Shown here in pieces: positions 49,599-58,098 of a stretch of DNA of 64,000 nt. The notes under the pieces are model-generated. The model searched no databases, was not told where the DNA came from, and saw nothing but the letters and a program-made list of their open reading frames with translations. The stretch's first letter is position 1; each line of letters starts with the position of its first letter. Origin of the DNA: Levilinea sp. GTDB taxonomy: Bacteria; Chloroflexota; Anaerolineae; Anaerolineales; Anaerolineaceae. The stretch covers positions 186,001 through 250,000 of the forward strand of contig JARKPO010000005.1 of NCBI GenBank assembly GCA_029975215.1, in the 5' to 3' direction. Position numbers and translations under genes: made by a program.

Positions 49599-50744
49599 TT
49601 ACTTCTTGCCGTTGCGGCTGGCGACCCAAGCGCGCAGCACTTCGCGCGACGCGGGAGCCAGCTCCTGATGGGCGGACTTGAAGGCATTGAAAGCCTCCAA
49701 TTCCGCAGCGTTGCTTGTGTCCACCGCTACACCATCCCGGTATTGCAGCGCCTCCGCCAGGGATGCGGGTGGGTTGGGTGGTACAGGCGGATTAGGCGGT
49801 GTGGTTTGCCCGGACGACTTTTCGGATTGCCCGTTACCGTTCGATCCGTGACCGTTCGAAGCGCCGTTCTCCAGGCCTGCGGTCCTGGCAATTTCCTTGT
49901 CGTACAGGCTGTTGCCAAACTGCTCACCGAGCTGGCGGAAGCAGCGCTTCAGGCAGTCGGTGACCGCGCCGGCGATGGCCATATCGAGGGCTTCGGGTGT
50001 GTCGCCATTGAAGATGCAGCGCCCGACGTCGGCATGGTTGTAAGGCTTGCCGTCCAGCTCGACCGTGATCCGGCCGGTGACGTAGGCCACGCCGGCAATC
50101 TCCGTGGTTGGCTTGCCGTCTTCGCCCAGCACCGGCACCTTCTGCTTTACGCGCTGATCGTAAAAAGTGATCACCTTGTCCCAGCGCATGATGTGCGGCT
50201 CGCTGAGCAGGTCGAACGACCAACGGAACAGGAACAGGTCGTTGGCGGTATCGATGACGTCGTAGCCTTCCAGGTATGGAACCGTCCCTTGCCCGGGAGC
50301 CTGGCGGCGCTTGACGCGGTTCATATCCAGCGGCTGTCGCAGTCGCCACAGGATCTGTTCGCCGGACGGGTCGAGCGTGGGTGGATCGTGTGTTTGCATG
50401 GATTCGGTCATAGGTTCCTCCGTGTGAGTGGTTGAAAACTGTGGATACGTGTATTGGCTTACCAGCCCGGACTCAGCGATCTTTGCCGTCTCGGTGAGAC
50501 GGACTGCCTCAACGTGCTTGCAGCGCAAGCCAAAGCGCTGGCAGCGTCCCGTGAAATCCGGGCAGGTGCAGGCCCAGTCATTGCCGTCCAGCGAGACGGT
50601 ATATCGGCTGTTCTTGCTGGCAACCATCCAGGTGCAGTCAGTCAAGACCATCACCTGCATCTCGCCGCGCTGCAGGGCAGCCTGCGCCCGGGCCGTGCGT
50701 TCGTGTTGGAGTTGGTTCTCCAGGATTGGGGGTGCGGTATTCAT
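49599..50744 (-). CDS. SWIM zinc-finger fused to a Rad52/Rad22-like annealing protein
   Basis: This 381-residue protein has an N-terminal SWIM zinc-finger (WACTCPDFTGRCQRFGLRCKHVEAV, residues 57-81) and a C-terminal Rad52/Rad22-type domain (about 120-290): VITFYDQRV, GVAYVTGRITVEL, the helix PEALDMAIAGAVTDCLKRCFRQLGEQFGNSLYD. The latter is typical of single-strand annealing proteins. An internal ATG at 50411 with CACACGGAGG before it would give a Rad52-only form of 270 residues. A Pro/Gly/Asn-rich linker follows, then a helical end. The neighbours SSB and RadC fit a recombination role. Confidence 0.82.
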   Translation of the reverse strand: MNTAPPILENQLQHERTARAQAALQRGEMQVMVLTDCTWMVASKNSRYTVSLDGNDWACTCPDFTGRCQRFGLRCKHVEAVRLTETAKIAESGLVSQYTYPQFSTTHTEEPMTESMQTHDPPTLDPSGEQILWRLRQPLDMNRVKRRQAPGQGTVPYLEGYDVIDTANDLFLFRWSFDLLSEPHIMRWDKVITFYDQRVKQKVPVLGEDGKPTTEIAGVAYVTGRITVELDGKPYNHADVGRCIFNGDTPEALDMAIAGAVTDCLKRCFRQLGEQFGNSLYDKEIARTAGLENGASNGHGSNGNGQSEKSSGQTTPPNPPVPPNPPASLAEALQYRDGVAVDTSNAAELEAFNAFKSAHQELAPASREVLRAWVASRNGKK

Positions 50745-51318
50745 CGTGTGCGCATTTTGCTCCTTTCATGTCAAAAGACAAACGTATGGGGATTGGTTTC
50801 CAGCGTTGATTAGGAAAGCCATAACCGGCTACCCAACCGACGATTGCTTCCCTGAGTTCATCATTTCAGGGCACGTCAGGGCAGCAAACCTCGACCGCCG
50901 ATCGCAACTGAGCGCGTGCAGCTGCCGAAGTTTGCTGCTCTGAGTCTGTGAGCGGCTGCCCGGCCGGCCTAAAACCAACCGGGCAGCCAATACAATCGGT
51001 ATTTGGCATCTTATGAGCCTGGCCTTTGCGGACGACTTCCAGGAAACGTAGTTTCCCCAGCGCTTCTCACGACCCGCCCCCGGACTAAGGGGCAGCGGCC
51101 ACCGCCTGCCAGGGCAGAACGTTCACGCAAAGAGGCTGTTTGTAAAGGTGCAGGCTGCTGGTTAAAGCAGCAAGGCCGGCGCACAACCCTCCTGGGGGAA
51201 GCACACCGGCCTACGTATAAGTCACTGAACTATTCGGTTGTTCTGAGATATCCCCCTGGAAAATGAATCGGATGATTGCTAATCGACGCCAGTAGAGAAC
51301 GGCTACTCAGTCAAATGA
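50745..51318. other. Gene-less leader region with several hairpins
   Basis: I see no gene I can support in this 574-bp gap. It contains a long dyad (GCAGCAAAC and GTTTGCTGC, near 50881 and 50931), a 10-bp hairpin at 50954-50988 (GGCTGCCCGG with CCGGGCAGCC) and a stretch at 51172-51249 that looks like a diverged copy of the operon's promoter and leader at 51740-51816: a GGCCGG hairpin followed by CTGAACTATTCG. A frame of 88 codons on the plus strand lacks a ribosome site and protein-like composition. Confidence 0.55.
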
Positions 51319-51711
51319 TCACTTTTTCGATCCATTACGCTGGCTCATGATACGCCGGGCGATCACTTCGGTAGTGCCGCGTGGAGCGCGCAGCTCGTTC
51401 GGATCCAGGTTTTCGGGAACCGGCAATTCTGCGCCGCGGGCATCCTTCAGGAAGTCAGCCAGGCTCTCTTCGTAATCCCGGCTCTGCAGGAAACCGTGCA
51501 CTCGTACATGGTAGCCCTTCTCGACCACCACCGGCGCGCCCAGGTTGCCCTTCAGGACACGGATGGTGACGAAATCGGCAGCATCCTGGGCTTCGTTGAG
51601 CGACTTGGAGGGCAGGTCCGGGTCGCGGTAACAGGCGATGCGGAAGAGCAGGTCTTCAGCATACTTCCAGGTCTTGACAACAATGCCTTCGAGAACGACT
51701 TCGTTGATCAT
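51319..51711 (-). CDS. OB-fold-like small protein, first gene of the operon
   Basis: This 130-residue protein starts MINEVVLEGIVVKTWKYAEDLLFRIAC, then VTIRVLKGNLGAPVVVEKGYHVRVHGFLQSRD. This strand pattern is the one found in SSB/PriB-type OB folds: a first strand with a turn, a DNA-binding strand and a strand with VRVxGFLxSRD. The C-terminal part is basic and helical. The start at 51711 has GAAGGAGG upstream. It is the first gene behind the promoter at 51811-51840 and behind a leader terminator. Confidence 0.7.
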   Translation of the reverse strand: MINEVVLEGIVVKTWKYAEDLLFRIACYRDPDLPSKSLNEAQDAADFVTIRVLKGNLGAPVVVEKGYHVRVHGFLQSRDYEESLADFLKDARGAELPVPENLDPNELRAPRGTTEVIARRIMSQRNGSKK

Positions 51712-51734
51712 GGTAGCCTCCTTCACAGGGTTAA

Positions 51735-51776
51735 ACAAAAAGGCCGGGACGCATCTCCAGCAGGAGAGTCCCGGCC
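51735..51776 (-). terminator. Leader terminator (attenuator) of the recombination operon
   Basis: GGCCGGGAC (51742-51750) pairs with GTCCCGGCC (51768-51776), with an inner CTCC/GGAG pair. On the minus strand it is followed by TTTTTGTTT. It stands between the promoter (51811-51840) and the first ribosome site, so it probably controls read-through into the operon. Confidence 0.75.
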
Positions 51777-51810
51777 AACGTGTGAGCAACTGAACTATTC
51801 GATTGCTGAG

Positions 51811-51840
51811 ATTATAGCATTAGTTTACATATATTGTCAA
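51811..51840 (-). promoter_or_regulatory. Consensus promoter of the recombination operon
   Basis: On the minus strand TTGACA (at 51835-51840) and TATAAT (at 51811-51816) are both exact consensus boxes with an 18-bp spacer. Transcription would begin near 51804 and run leftwards through the OB-fold, Rad52, SSB, RadC and helicase genes. The strength suggests repression or attenuation under normal conditions. Confidence 0.85.
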
Positions 51841-51883
51841 GAGTATTTACTAAAGTTTCATCATGAGATTTTATCCTGATCAC

Positions 51884-52181
51884 CTATCTGGTAAATGTTC
51901 TTATTTTAGCAAATCCGTTTACGGTAACAACCACATCCGGCGCTACGCTTGGAAATAGCTTTACCAGATTCGCCGATACCTGCACCAATACCATATCATC
52001 CCCGGCATCCACTGAAACTCCCGTAACCACCGAATTCAATCCATACTGGCTGAGGTAACCGTTATTCATACTGGCAAAAGCCTGGACGTTGGCCCAGGTG
52101 CGACTGGTTAGTTGCTATTCTCTGGCCTGTCTCATCAGCGGCCAATGCGGCGTCGGCGGTTTTGGTCTCGTCTTTGCGCAT
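51884..52181 (-). pseudogene. Decayed copy of a TadG-like pilus gene
   Basis: The last 61 codons encode a sequence nearly the same as the end of the TadG-like protein at 58088-58537 (MNNGYLSQYGLNSVVTGVSV and VLVQVSANLVKLFPSVAPDV against the intact copy). Upstream, TSRTWANVQAFAS still matches, then the frame is lost by 1 nt, and a TADAALAA remnant is visible about 30 codons before, with about 10 codons missing. So this is a 3-prime relic with at least one frameshift and one deletion. It lies in the same orientation as the intact gene, on the far side of the ABC/sigma cluster. Confidence 0.85.
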
Positions 52182-52439
52182 CTTCTGGAATCAAATTCAA
52201 GGGCTTTGGTAAATCATATCTTCGAGCATGAAAAATGTAAGGGAGAAAAGATAAAAAGGATGGGATTCCCTTCGTCGGCATTATACTTCCCGTTGTATCG
52301 CGGTGTATCAGAGAAAAGGGACTGCATTAGAACGGATTTGCCATAATGCGGAATTTTATTATTAAGAGCCATTTAAACCTTCCTTCGCTGTAATTCGTCA
52401 TTTAAAGAGGACGGCTAAAAAGGGTTTTTGGAGTAGAAC

Positions 52440-53330
52440 GTGAAAATTACAATTACACAATTGACAAAGTACTACGGCAAGATCCGGGCGCTTGAGGATA
52501 TTTCCCTTTGCATCTCTGGCGGCATATTTGGCCTGCTTGGACCCAATGGCGCCGGGAAAACGACGCTTCTGCGCATTCTCACAACCCTACTGGAGCCAAC
52601 CTCCGGGCAGGCGCGGGTTGGGGAGTTCGATGTGATGAAGGATCCCGGGGAAGTGCGCCGGTGTTTAGGATACCTTCCCCAGGATTTTGGCTTCTACCGC
52701 AGCCTAACGGCTTTCGAAATGTTGGACTACATCGGCGCGATGAAGAACATTCCCGCCCGCCAACGCAAGGAGCAGGTCCAAGCTGCGCTTGCAGAAGTTA
52801 ACCTTCTCAAAGAAGCCCGCCGTAAGGTAGGCATGTTCTCGGGCGGTATGCGCCAGCGGTTAGGGATCGCACAGGCCTTGCTGGGAGACCCCGAGCTGAT
52901 CGTGGTCGACGAACCGACCGCCGGGTTGGACCCGGAGGAGCGCATCCGTTTTCGCAATCTACTGGCGCGCCTGGCAGGTGAACGCACTGTGCTGATTTCC
53001 ACGCACATCGTCGCTGACGTCGAAGCGAGCTGCATGGGTCTGGCGGTATTGAATCGCGGCAGGCTGGTCTTCAGCGGCAGCCCGGAAGCATTGAGAGACC
53101 GGGCACGCGGGGTTGTCTGGCAGGTGGAAGTGCCGGCAGGGCGCTGGCCGGAGCTGGAAGAGCGCTACCCGGTGCTGTCGACGCGGGCGTTGAACGGTCG
53201 TATGCAAGCCCGCTTGCTGTCTGACCACCCGCCGCTAGCTGGGGCGCAGCCTGTAGAGCCTGGTCTGGAGGACGGCTACGTCTACGTGATGAAAGTGGAT
53301 GCAGATCGGAAGGAGGCCCAGCATGCTTAG
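52440..53330 (+). CDS. ABC transporter ATP-binding protein
   Basis: This 296-residue ATPase has Walker A GPNGAGKTTLL, the Q loop (LPQDFGFY), signature FSGGMRQRLGIAQ and Walker B ELIVVDEPTAGLDPEE, followed by the H loop (STHI). The C-terminal 80 residues are an accessory domain common in ABC-2-type exporters. It starts with GTG at 52440, with GGAGTAG upstream. It is the first gene of a six-gene run with two permease-like proteins, a sigma factor, a membrane protein and a second ATPase. Confidence 0.94.
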   Translation: MKITITQLTKYYGKIRALEDISLCISGGIFGLLGPNGAGKTTLLRILTTLLEPTSGQARVGEFDVMKDPGEVRRCLGYLPQDFGFYRSLTAFEMLDYIGAMKNIPARQRKEQVQAALAEVNLLKEARRKVGMFSGGMRQRLGIAQALLGDPELIVVDEPTAGLDPEERIRFRNLLARLAGERTVLISTHIVADVEASCMGLAVLNRGRLVFSGSPEALRDRARGVVWQVEVPAGRWPELEERYPVLSTRALNGRMQARLLSDHPPLAGAQPVEPGLEDGYVYVMKVDADRKEAQHA

Positions 53331-55338
53331 CCCGGCGTTCGACCGTTTTCGAGTCGCTCTCCGGACCGAGCTGCGCCTCCTGGCGCTCAACTGGATTTAT
53401 CCGCTGCTGCACCTGCTGTGGATCACCTTGCTGGTGTGGATGTTCGTCGGGCGCGATTACCGTTCGGCCCAGGCACTCTTGGAGACCACGCTGGGCCGGA
53501 TCGCGATTGGTATGATCTCGCTGGCGGGCCTCTTCCTGGCCGGGATTAGCGCCTCGCGTTCCCGCCGAGTGAAGTTCCACGAATTGGACCACTCATTCCC
53601 CACTGGCTTCGAAGTGACCACCGGGCGCTGGCTAGCCGGCATTCTGGCGTTGCTGTTCTTCCTGGTCGAACCGCTCGCCGTCGCCACTCTCCAGGGGCCG
53701 CTGGCTTCGCTGTTGGACGGGCTGCCGCTCTTCCTGGGCGAGGCCGCTCTGACGGTCGCCTTCACTACTACTTTCGCCTGGGCACTCATGACCTGGCTTA
53801 GACCGGGGCGTTGGGCTTACCCGCTGCTGGCGGCCGGCTGGATGGGCTTTCTGCTCGGCCCTACCATGCTGACCGGCGTCTTTCCACCCGCCAGCCTGCT
53901 CAATTTTATGCGCCAGGGGGTAAGTTTTTACGCCGAGCTATGGGGTCGGCTGGTGTATGGCCAGCAGCCCTTCTGGTTCAACCTGTTCTACGCCGGTTTG
54001 CTATTGGCCTGCTTGGCCGCACTGATGTTGGGTTTTCAGGTGCGCCGCTTCCACCGGCCCTTCGTTTTCAGCGGGGTGCTGTTGGCCTTTGCCCTGATCC
54101 TGGCCGCGTTGGGCGGGGTACGCTACATTGCCGGGGTGCAGGCCGCGACGAAACAGCCCCCAGCTGAGTTCCTCCGGGACGAGTCCGCCCCCTTCACCGT
54201 GAGCGACTATGACCTGGCGCTGGACTTGAGCGATCCGCGGCTGCCGCATTTCACCGCCCGGCTGACGGTCCAAAACACTGGATCTGTCCCGCTCGATAGG
54301 CTGTCTTTTCAGCTAAACCCATCTTTGGTGCTAGAAGAGTCCAATTTGCCGTTCGAACAGGACGGCGGGCGGGTGCAAATCCGTCTTGTAGAACCCCTCG
54401 CCCCTGGCGTCAGCCTGCCGCTGATCCTGCACTACTCGGGTGTGCTGTGGGTGGAGAGCATCTCGGATGGGGTGGTTGAGGCAAGCGATTTCATCGATCC
54501 GCGCGGGCTGCGGCTCACACCTCAGGCTATCTGGTACCCGATCCCCGTCGGCCCGGCCGAGACGCCCGGTCTACACGACCCGGCTCACATCCGCCTAGTC
54601 GTAACCGGCAGCAACCTGCCGTTCGCTGCAAACCTGCCTGCCGCAGGAGAGAACGTCTTCGAGGCGAACACAGCCGAATGGGTCTTCCTGATCGGCTCGC
54701 CGCGGCTGGTGGTCGAGCGGTTCGGAGAGGTCACCCTGATCACTTCGAAAGCCGATCTTGCCCAGGCGCGCCAGTATGCCAAAGTCTTCGCTGACCCGCT
54801 AAATGCTGTCATCCCATTCTTTCCGCAAGCCAACGTGCAGGGGCTCATCCTGATGGTGCTCGGCGAGGAAAGCGGGCTGCCTGAGAACACGCCCCCTGTT
54901 GCTGGGTACCCGCTGGTTGTTACCCAACGCTACGCGCTAGTTAACATGGGTACCAGCGAAAACTTTTCCCGTCTGTTCATCTTGCGCGCTTTGGCCGCCG
55001 ACCTGTGGCGATTGAGCGGCGGCAGCCTGGATCCCCAGTACAGCGGGCCGGTCACCGGCCTGAACCAGGCCTTCGGTGTGGTGGTCCAGTTCCTGGACGT
55101 GTACATCAAGGAGGACGGTGACCCGGGGAAGATGCTGGCATGGGTGCATGACGAAGCCACTAGATCCCGGTGGGAGCCAGACCCTGCCTTGCTGGCTCTG
55201 GTGGATGTCTACCGCCAGGGTGGGGCAGGAGGAGTGGCAGCCGTGCTGGACCAGGTTTACCAGCGCCCGGATGAGCTGCGCTCTCTGCCCTACGAATCCC
55301 TGCCAGAATGGATCCGCGCCGCGGGGAGCGGGAGATGA
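53323..55338 (+). CDS. ABC-2 permease fused to an M1-peptidase-like outer domain
   Basis: This 671-residue protein has an N-terminal permease part of about six helices (residues about 20-275) and a large C-terminal outer domain that begins like an M1 aminopeptidase N-terminal domain (DYDLALDLSDPRLPHFTARLTVQNTG, RLSFQLNP, LILHYSGVLW). The zinc site HExxH of M1 enzymes is not seen, so it is probably non-catalytic. The start at 53323 has AGGAGG upstream and overlaps the ATPase stop by 8 bp. Similar fusions occur in Chloroflexota and Bacteroidota exporters. Confidence 0.83.
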   Translation: MLSPAFDRFRVALRTELRLLALNWIYPLLHLLWITLLVWMFVGRDYRSAQALLETTLGRIAIGMISLAGLFLAGISASRSRRVKFHELDHSFPTGFEVTTGRWLAGILALLFFLVEPLAVATLQGPLASLLDGLPLFLGEAALTVAFTTTFAWALMTWLRPGRWAYPLLAAGWMGFLLGPTMLTGVFPPASLLNFMRQGVSFYAELWGRLVYGQQPFWFNLFYAGLLLACLAALMLGFQVRRFHRPFVFSGVLLAFALILAALGGVRYIAGVQAATKQPPAEFLRDESAPFTVSDYDLALDLSDPRLPHFTARLTVQNTGSVPLDRLSFQLNPSLVLEESNLPFEQDGGRVQIRLVEPLAPGVSLPLILHYSGVLWVESISDGVVEASDFIDPRGLRLTPQAIWYPIPVGPAETPGLHDPAHIRLVVTGSNLPFAANLPAAGENVFEANTAEWVFLIGSPRLVVERFGEVTLITSKADLAQARQYAKVFADPLNAVIPFFPQANVQGLILMVLGEESGLPENTPPVAGYPLVVTQRYALVNMGTSENFSRLFILRALAADLWRLSGGSLDPQYSGPVTGLNQAFGVVVQFLDVYIKEDGDPGKMLAWVHDEATRSRWEPDPALLALVDVYRQGGAGGVAAVLDQVYQRPDELRSLPYESLPEWIRAAGSGR

Positions 55339-56024
55339 GAGCCAAACCCGCGCTGCTCTACGAAGCCCGCCTGGTCGCCGGATGGGCCAGCCTATTGCCC
55401 GCTCTCGGCCTGCCAGCCTACGCCGTGCTCGCGCGTCTGCTTTGGGCCGGCAACGACGAACTGGCTCTCGGGACTCTGCTCAACACGTTCGTCGTCCTCT
55501 TGCCCCTCGAGGCTGGCCTGTCGGCTGCCCACCTGATGGGTATCGAAAGCGAGGCGAGCTTCGACGAATTGCGCCACTCGTACCCCGAACCACGCCTGAA
55601 GCTGCCGCTGCTGCGCACAGGCGCCGCCCTGACCTTCCTGCTGCTGGCGGTTGGGCTGGGCTTAGCAGGGTTTGGGTGGGTCTGGGGGGCATTCGACATC
55701 GGTCTGCTCCCGGCGATGCTGCCTGCCTTGCCCCCGGCGTTGTTCCTGTGTGGGCTGTCCCTTCTGGTCGGCGGCCTCTCCCGTTCCTACTGGGCGGCAG
55801 CAGGCGCAGCAATGGGCTGGTGGTTCCTCGAGCTGCAAACACGCGGCCAGGTTAGCGGTGCACTGTTCCTGTTCCACCCCGTCTGGCCGCGCGCCGGGCT
55901 TTTACCGGAGCTCAACCAGGCATTGCTGGCCGGCGTTGGCGTGGTCTTTTTGCTGACCAACGCCTGGGTGTACGCTCGCCGCGGCGGATGGCGTCTGAGG
56001 AGACCCGCGCTTGGAGCAGGATGA
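55335..56024 (+). CDS. ABC-2-type membrane subunit
   Basis: This 229-residue protein has about six hydrophobic helices and resembles the first half of the permease upstream (both have the sequence type ESEASFDELRHSYPEPRLKLP versus KFHELDHSFPTGFEV, at the same place after the second helix). It starts at 55335, overlapping the previous stop (ATGA), and its end overlaps the sigma factor start. It is likely the second membrane subunit of the exporter. Confidence 0.78.
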   Translation: MRAKPALLYEARLVAGWASLLPALGLPAYAVLARLLWAGNDELALGTLLNTFVVLLPLEAGLSAAHLMGIESEASFDELRHSYPEPRLKLPLLRTGAALTFLLLAVGLGLAGFGWVWGAFDIGLLPAMLPALPPALFLCGLSLLVGGLSRSYWAAAGAAMGWWFLELQTRGQVSGALFLFHPVWPRAGLLPELNQALLAGVGVVFLLTNAWVYARRGGWRLRRPALGAG

Positions 56025-56562
56025 GGCGCTTTTCTCGCGCGTCCGTTCCGGAGACCGCCAGGCCCTGGCAGCGCTGGTCGAGCGCTATCATAGCCCGCTC
56101 TTGAAATTCTTGTTCCGCATGACTGGCCAGGCGCAGACTGCCGAAGACTTGGTGCAGGAGACGTTCGTCCGCTTGCTGACCTACCGCCGCGCGGCTCCCG
56201 ATCGCTTTCGCCCGTGGGTCTTCACCATCGCCTGTAATCTAGCCCGCGATCGCTTTCGTTCGGCTTCCTTTCGCAAAGAAGTCGATGCCCGGTTAGATAG
56301 CGATTTGGATGACGAAGTAACGGTTGATCCCCAAGACGTGGAAAGCCTAGTTTTGCAAGCCTCCGATTCCCGGCGAGTGATATTGTTATTGCAGCGCCTG
56401 CCTGCCAGCCAGCGCGAAGTCCTGGTACTGCGCTTCTATCACGAGCTGCCCCTGGAGGAGATCGCCGAGATTACGGGCGTGCCGCTCGGTACGGTCAAAA
56501 GCCGCCTGTTCCACGGATTGCGGCGCGCCCGGCAGATCTTGGAACGGGAGGAGGTAAGCTGA
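56011..56562 (+). CDS. ECF-family RNA polymerase sigma factor
   Basis: This 183-residue protein has sigma region 2 (LVERYHSPLLKFLFRMTGQAQTAEDLVQETFVRLL) and region 4 (LQRLPASQREVLVLRFYHELPLEEIAEITGVPLGTVKSRLFHGLRRAR), the two-domain plan of ECF sigma factors. The start is a TTG at 56011 with GAGGAG upstream, overlapping the membrane-subunit gene by 14 bp. Its anti-sigma is probably the next gene. It may control the ABC operon itself. Confidence 0.94.
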   Translation: MEQDEALFSRVRSGDRQALAALVERYHSPLLKFLFRMTGQAQTAEDLVQETFVRLLTYRRAAPDRFRPWVFTIACNLARDRFRSASFRKEVDARLDSDLDDEVTVDPQDVESLVLQASDSRRVILLLQRLPASQREVLVLRFYHELPLEEIAEITGVPLGTVKSRLFHGLRRARQILEREEVS

Positions 56563-56563
56563 T

Positions 56564-57412
56564 ATGAAAGATAATGGTGACCGGCTAACCGATGGGTTGG
56601 ACGAAGCGCAGCGCCAAGCGCTGGGCGATCTGACCTCTCTAGCTCGCTTTCTGCAAAGCGATCCTGCCCCCGAGCCCAGCCTGACCGAACAAGCTCACCT
56701 GCTGGCTGTGCTGGAGCCGTATCTGAGCGCTGCTGCCCCATGTAAGCCGAGTTTAGTGAGCCACTGGCTGCGCCTGGCCGGGAGCCAGATCGTCCTATTC
56801 GAAAGTTCTTTTTGGCTGGCCGGCGTGTTAACCCTGCTGCTTGGGCTGTTCCTGACCATTGTGGACGGGCAAGAGTTACTGCCGCTGGCCTTCGTGCTGC
56901 TCGCGCCGCTCCTGGCGGCTGCCAGCGTGGCTTACGCCTTCCGGCCCGAAACGCGAACCTTGGGAGAACTGGAACGCCTGACCGCCACAGACGCCGCCGA
57001 GCTGCTCTACATCCGCCTGGCGCTGACGCTGACCTTCAACCTGCTGGTCGCCCTGCTACTGCTCCTGCTGATCTGGTTAGAAGGGGCGCAGGTGGTACTC
57101 TGGCGGCTGGCGTTAGCCTGGCTGGGTCCCATGCTGGTGCTGTCCGGCCTGGCGCTCTACACCACGATCCGTTGGAACTCGTTGGTGGGGGCCATCCTCC
57201 CGCTGGGCCTGTGGGGCGGGCTGGTGCTGCTGGGCTGGCGAGAGGTGCTGTTACACGCGGCGGGGGGAATCACGCCAACCGCCTGGCTCCTGCTTGGGAT
57301 CAGCCATTCTAACCTGGTTCTGATCGGCTCAATTTTGACCAGCCTGGTTGGCTTGGGACTGCTGGTCCAGGCCGGGCGAACCGTCACCAGCGAGAGGCGA
57401 TCGTGGAGCTGA
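56564..57412 (+). CDS. Membrane protein, possible anti-sigma factor
   Basis: This 282-residue protein has a cytoplasmic N-terminal part of about 75 residues, then about six helices. Anti-sigma factors for ECF sigmas often have such a soluble N-terminal part with membrane segments, and are encoded immediately downstream of the sigma gene, as here (1 bp gap). The HxxxCxxC zinc motif of the ZAS class is absent. It overlaps the next ATPase gene by 10 bp. It could equally be a permease for that ATPase. Confidence 0.65.
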   Translation: MKDNGDRLTDGLDEAQRQALGDLTSLARFLQSDPAPEPSLTEQAHLLAVLEPYLSAAAPCKPSLVSHWLRLAGSQIVLFESSFWLAGVLTLLLGLFLTIVDGQELLPLAFVLLAPLLAAASVAYAFRPETRTLGELERLTATDAAELLYIRLALTLTFNLLVALLLLLLIWLEGAQVVLWRLALAWLGPMLVLSGLALYTTIRWNSLVGAILPLGLWGGLVLLGWREVLLHAAGGITPTAWLLLGISHSNLVLIGSILTSLVGLGLLVQAGRTVTSERRSWS

Positions 57413-58098
57413 AAATCCAGGAGCTATCGAAATCCTACGGCTCCCAGGCAGCGTTGCGGAACGTGACCCTGAATCTCAAGCCCGGTACAGTCGCCCTGCT
57501 GGGGCCGAACGGATCAGGGAAAACCACCCTTCTGCGCTGCCTGGCTTCCCTGACCCGGCCGGATCGTGGCCAGCTTTGGTTTAACGGGCTTCCTTATTCA
57601 AAGAATCTGGCGCTGCTGCGGAGCCAGCTCGGATACCTTCATCAGGATCTGGACTTGCCATCCCATTTGACGCCACGCCAACTGCTGGAATATCTAAGAA
57701 CTCTGAAAAGCACCCCTGACGCCGGCCAAGTTGATCAACTTCTCTCCGCCTTAGATCTGAAGCCGGTCGCCAATTTGCCCTTTTCCAGTCTGTCCGGCGG
57801 ACAGATCCGCCTTGCCGGGGTCGCGCAAGCCTTCCTGGGTCAGCCGTCTCTGCTATTGTTAGACGAATTGACTCGAGGGTTGGATGTGGAAGAGCGTGAA
57901 CATGTCTTTGCACTGGCTCGAAAACCGTTACCAGGACGCCTGATTCTGTTCAGTACCCACGAACCTGCCGACGTCGAACGGTTGGCGGACCAGGTGATTA
58001 TTCTGCGCCAGGGGCAGGTAGTTTTCTTCGGAGATGTTGATGATTTCCGTGGACAAGCTCGAATTGTAGCAGTAGACAACCGTCTTCTCAACGGGTAA
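57403..58098 (+). CDS. ABC transporter ATP-binding protein, second of the cluster
   Basis: This 231-residue ATPase has Walker A GPNGSGKTTLL and Q loop YLHQDLDLPS. Its signature reads LSGGQIRLAGVAQ, and Walker B reads LLLLDELTRGLDVEE, with Leu-Thr-Arg where most family members have Pro-Thr-Ala/Ser. It starts with GTG at 57403, with GAGAGG upstream. Its end overlaps the convergent TadG-like gene by 11 bp. It probably works with the membrane protein upstream or with the permeases at 53323-56024. Confidence 0.9.
   Translation: MELKIQELSKSYGSQAALRNVTLNLKPGTVALLGPNGSGKTTLLRCLASLTRPDRGQLWFNGLPYSKNLALLRSQLGYLHQDLDLPSHLTPRQLLEYLRTLKSTPDAGQVDQLLSALDLKPVANLPFSSLSGGQIRLAGVAQAFLGQPSLLLLDELTRGLDVEEREHVFALARKPLPGRLILFSTHEPADVERLADQVIILRQGQVVFFGDVDDFRGQARIVAVDNRLLNG

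Noticed and set aside
51003..51266. Plus-strand frame of 87 codons in the Rad52 leader
   Set aside because: It crosses two hairpins and the decayed promoter copy, and has no ribosome site.
52089..52346. Plus-strand frame of 85 codons before the ABC operon
   Set aside because: It overlaps the decayed TadG-like relic on the other strand and lacks a ribosome site.
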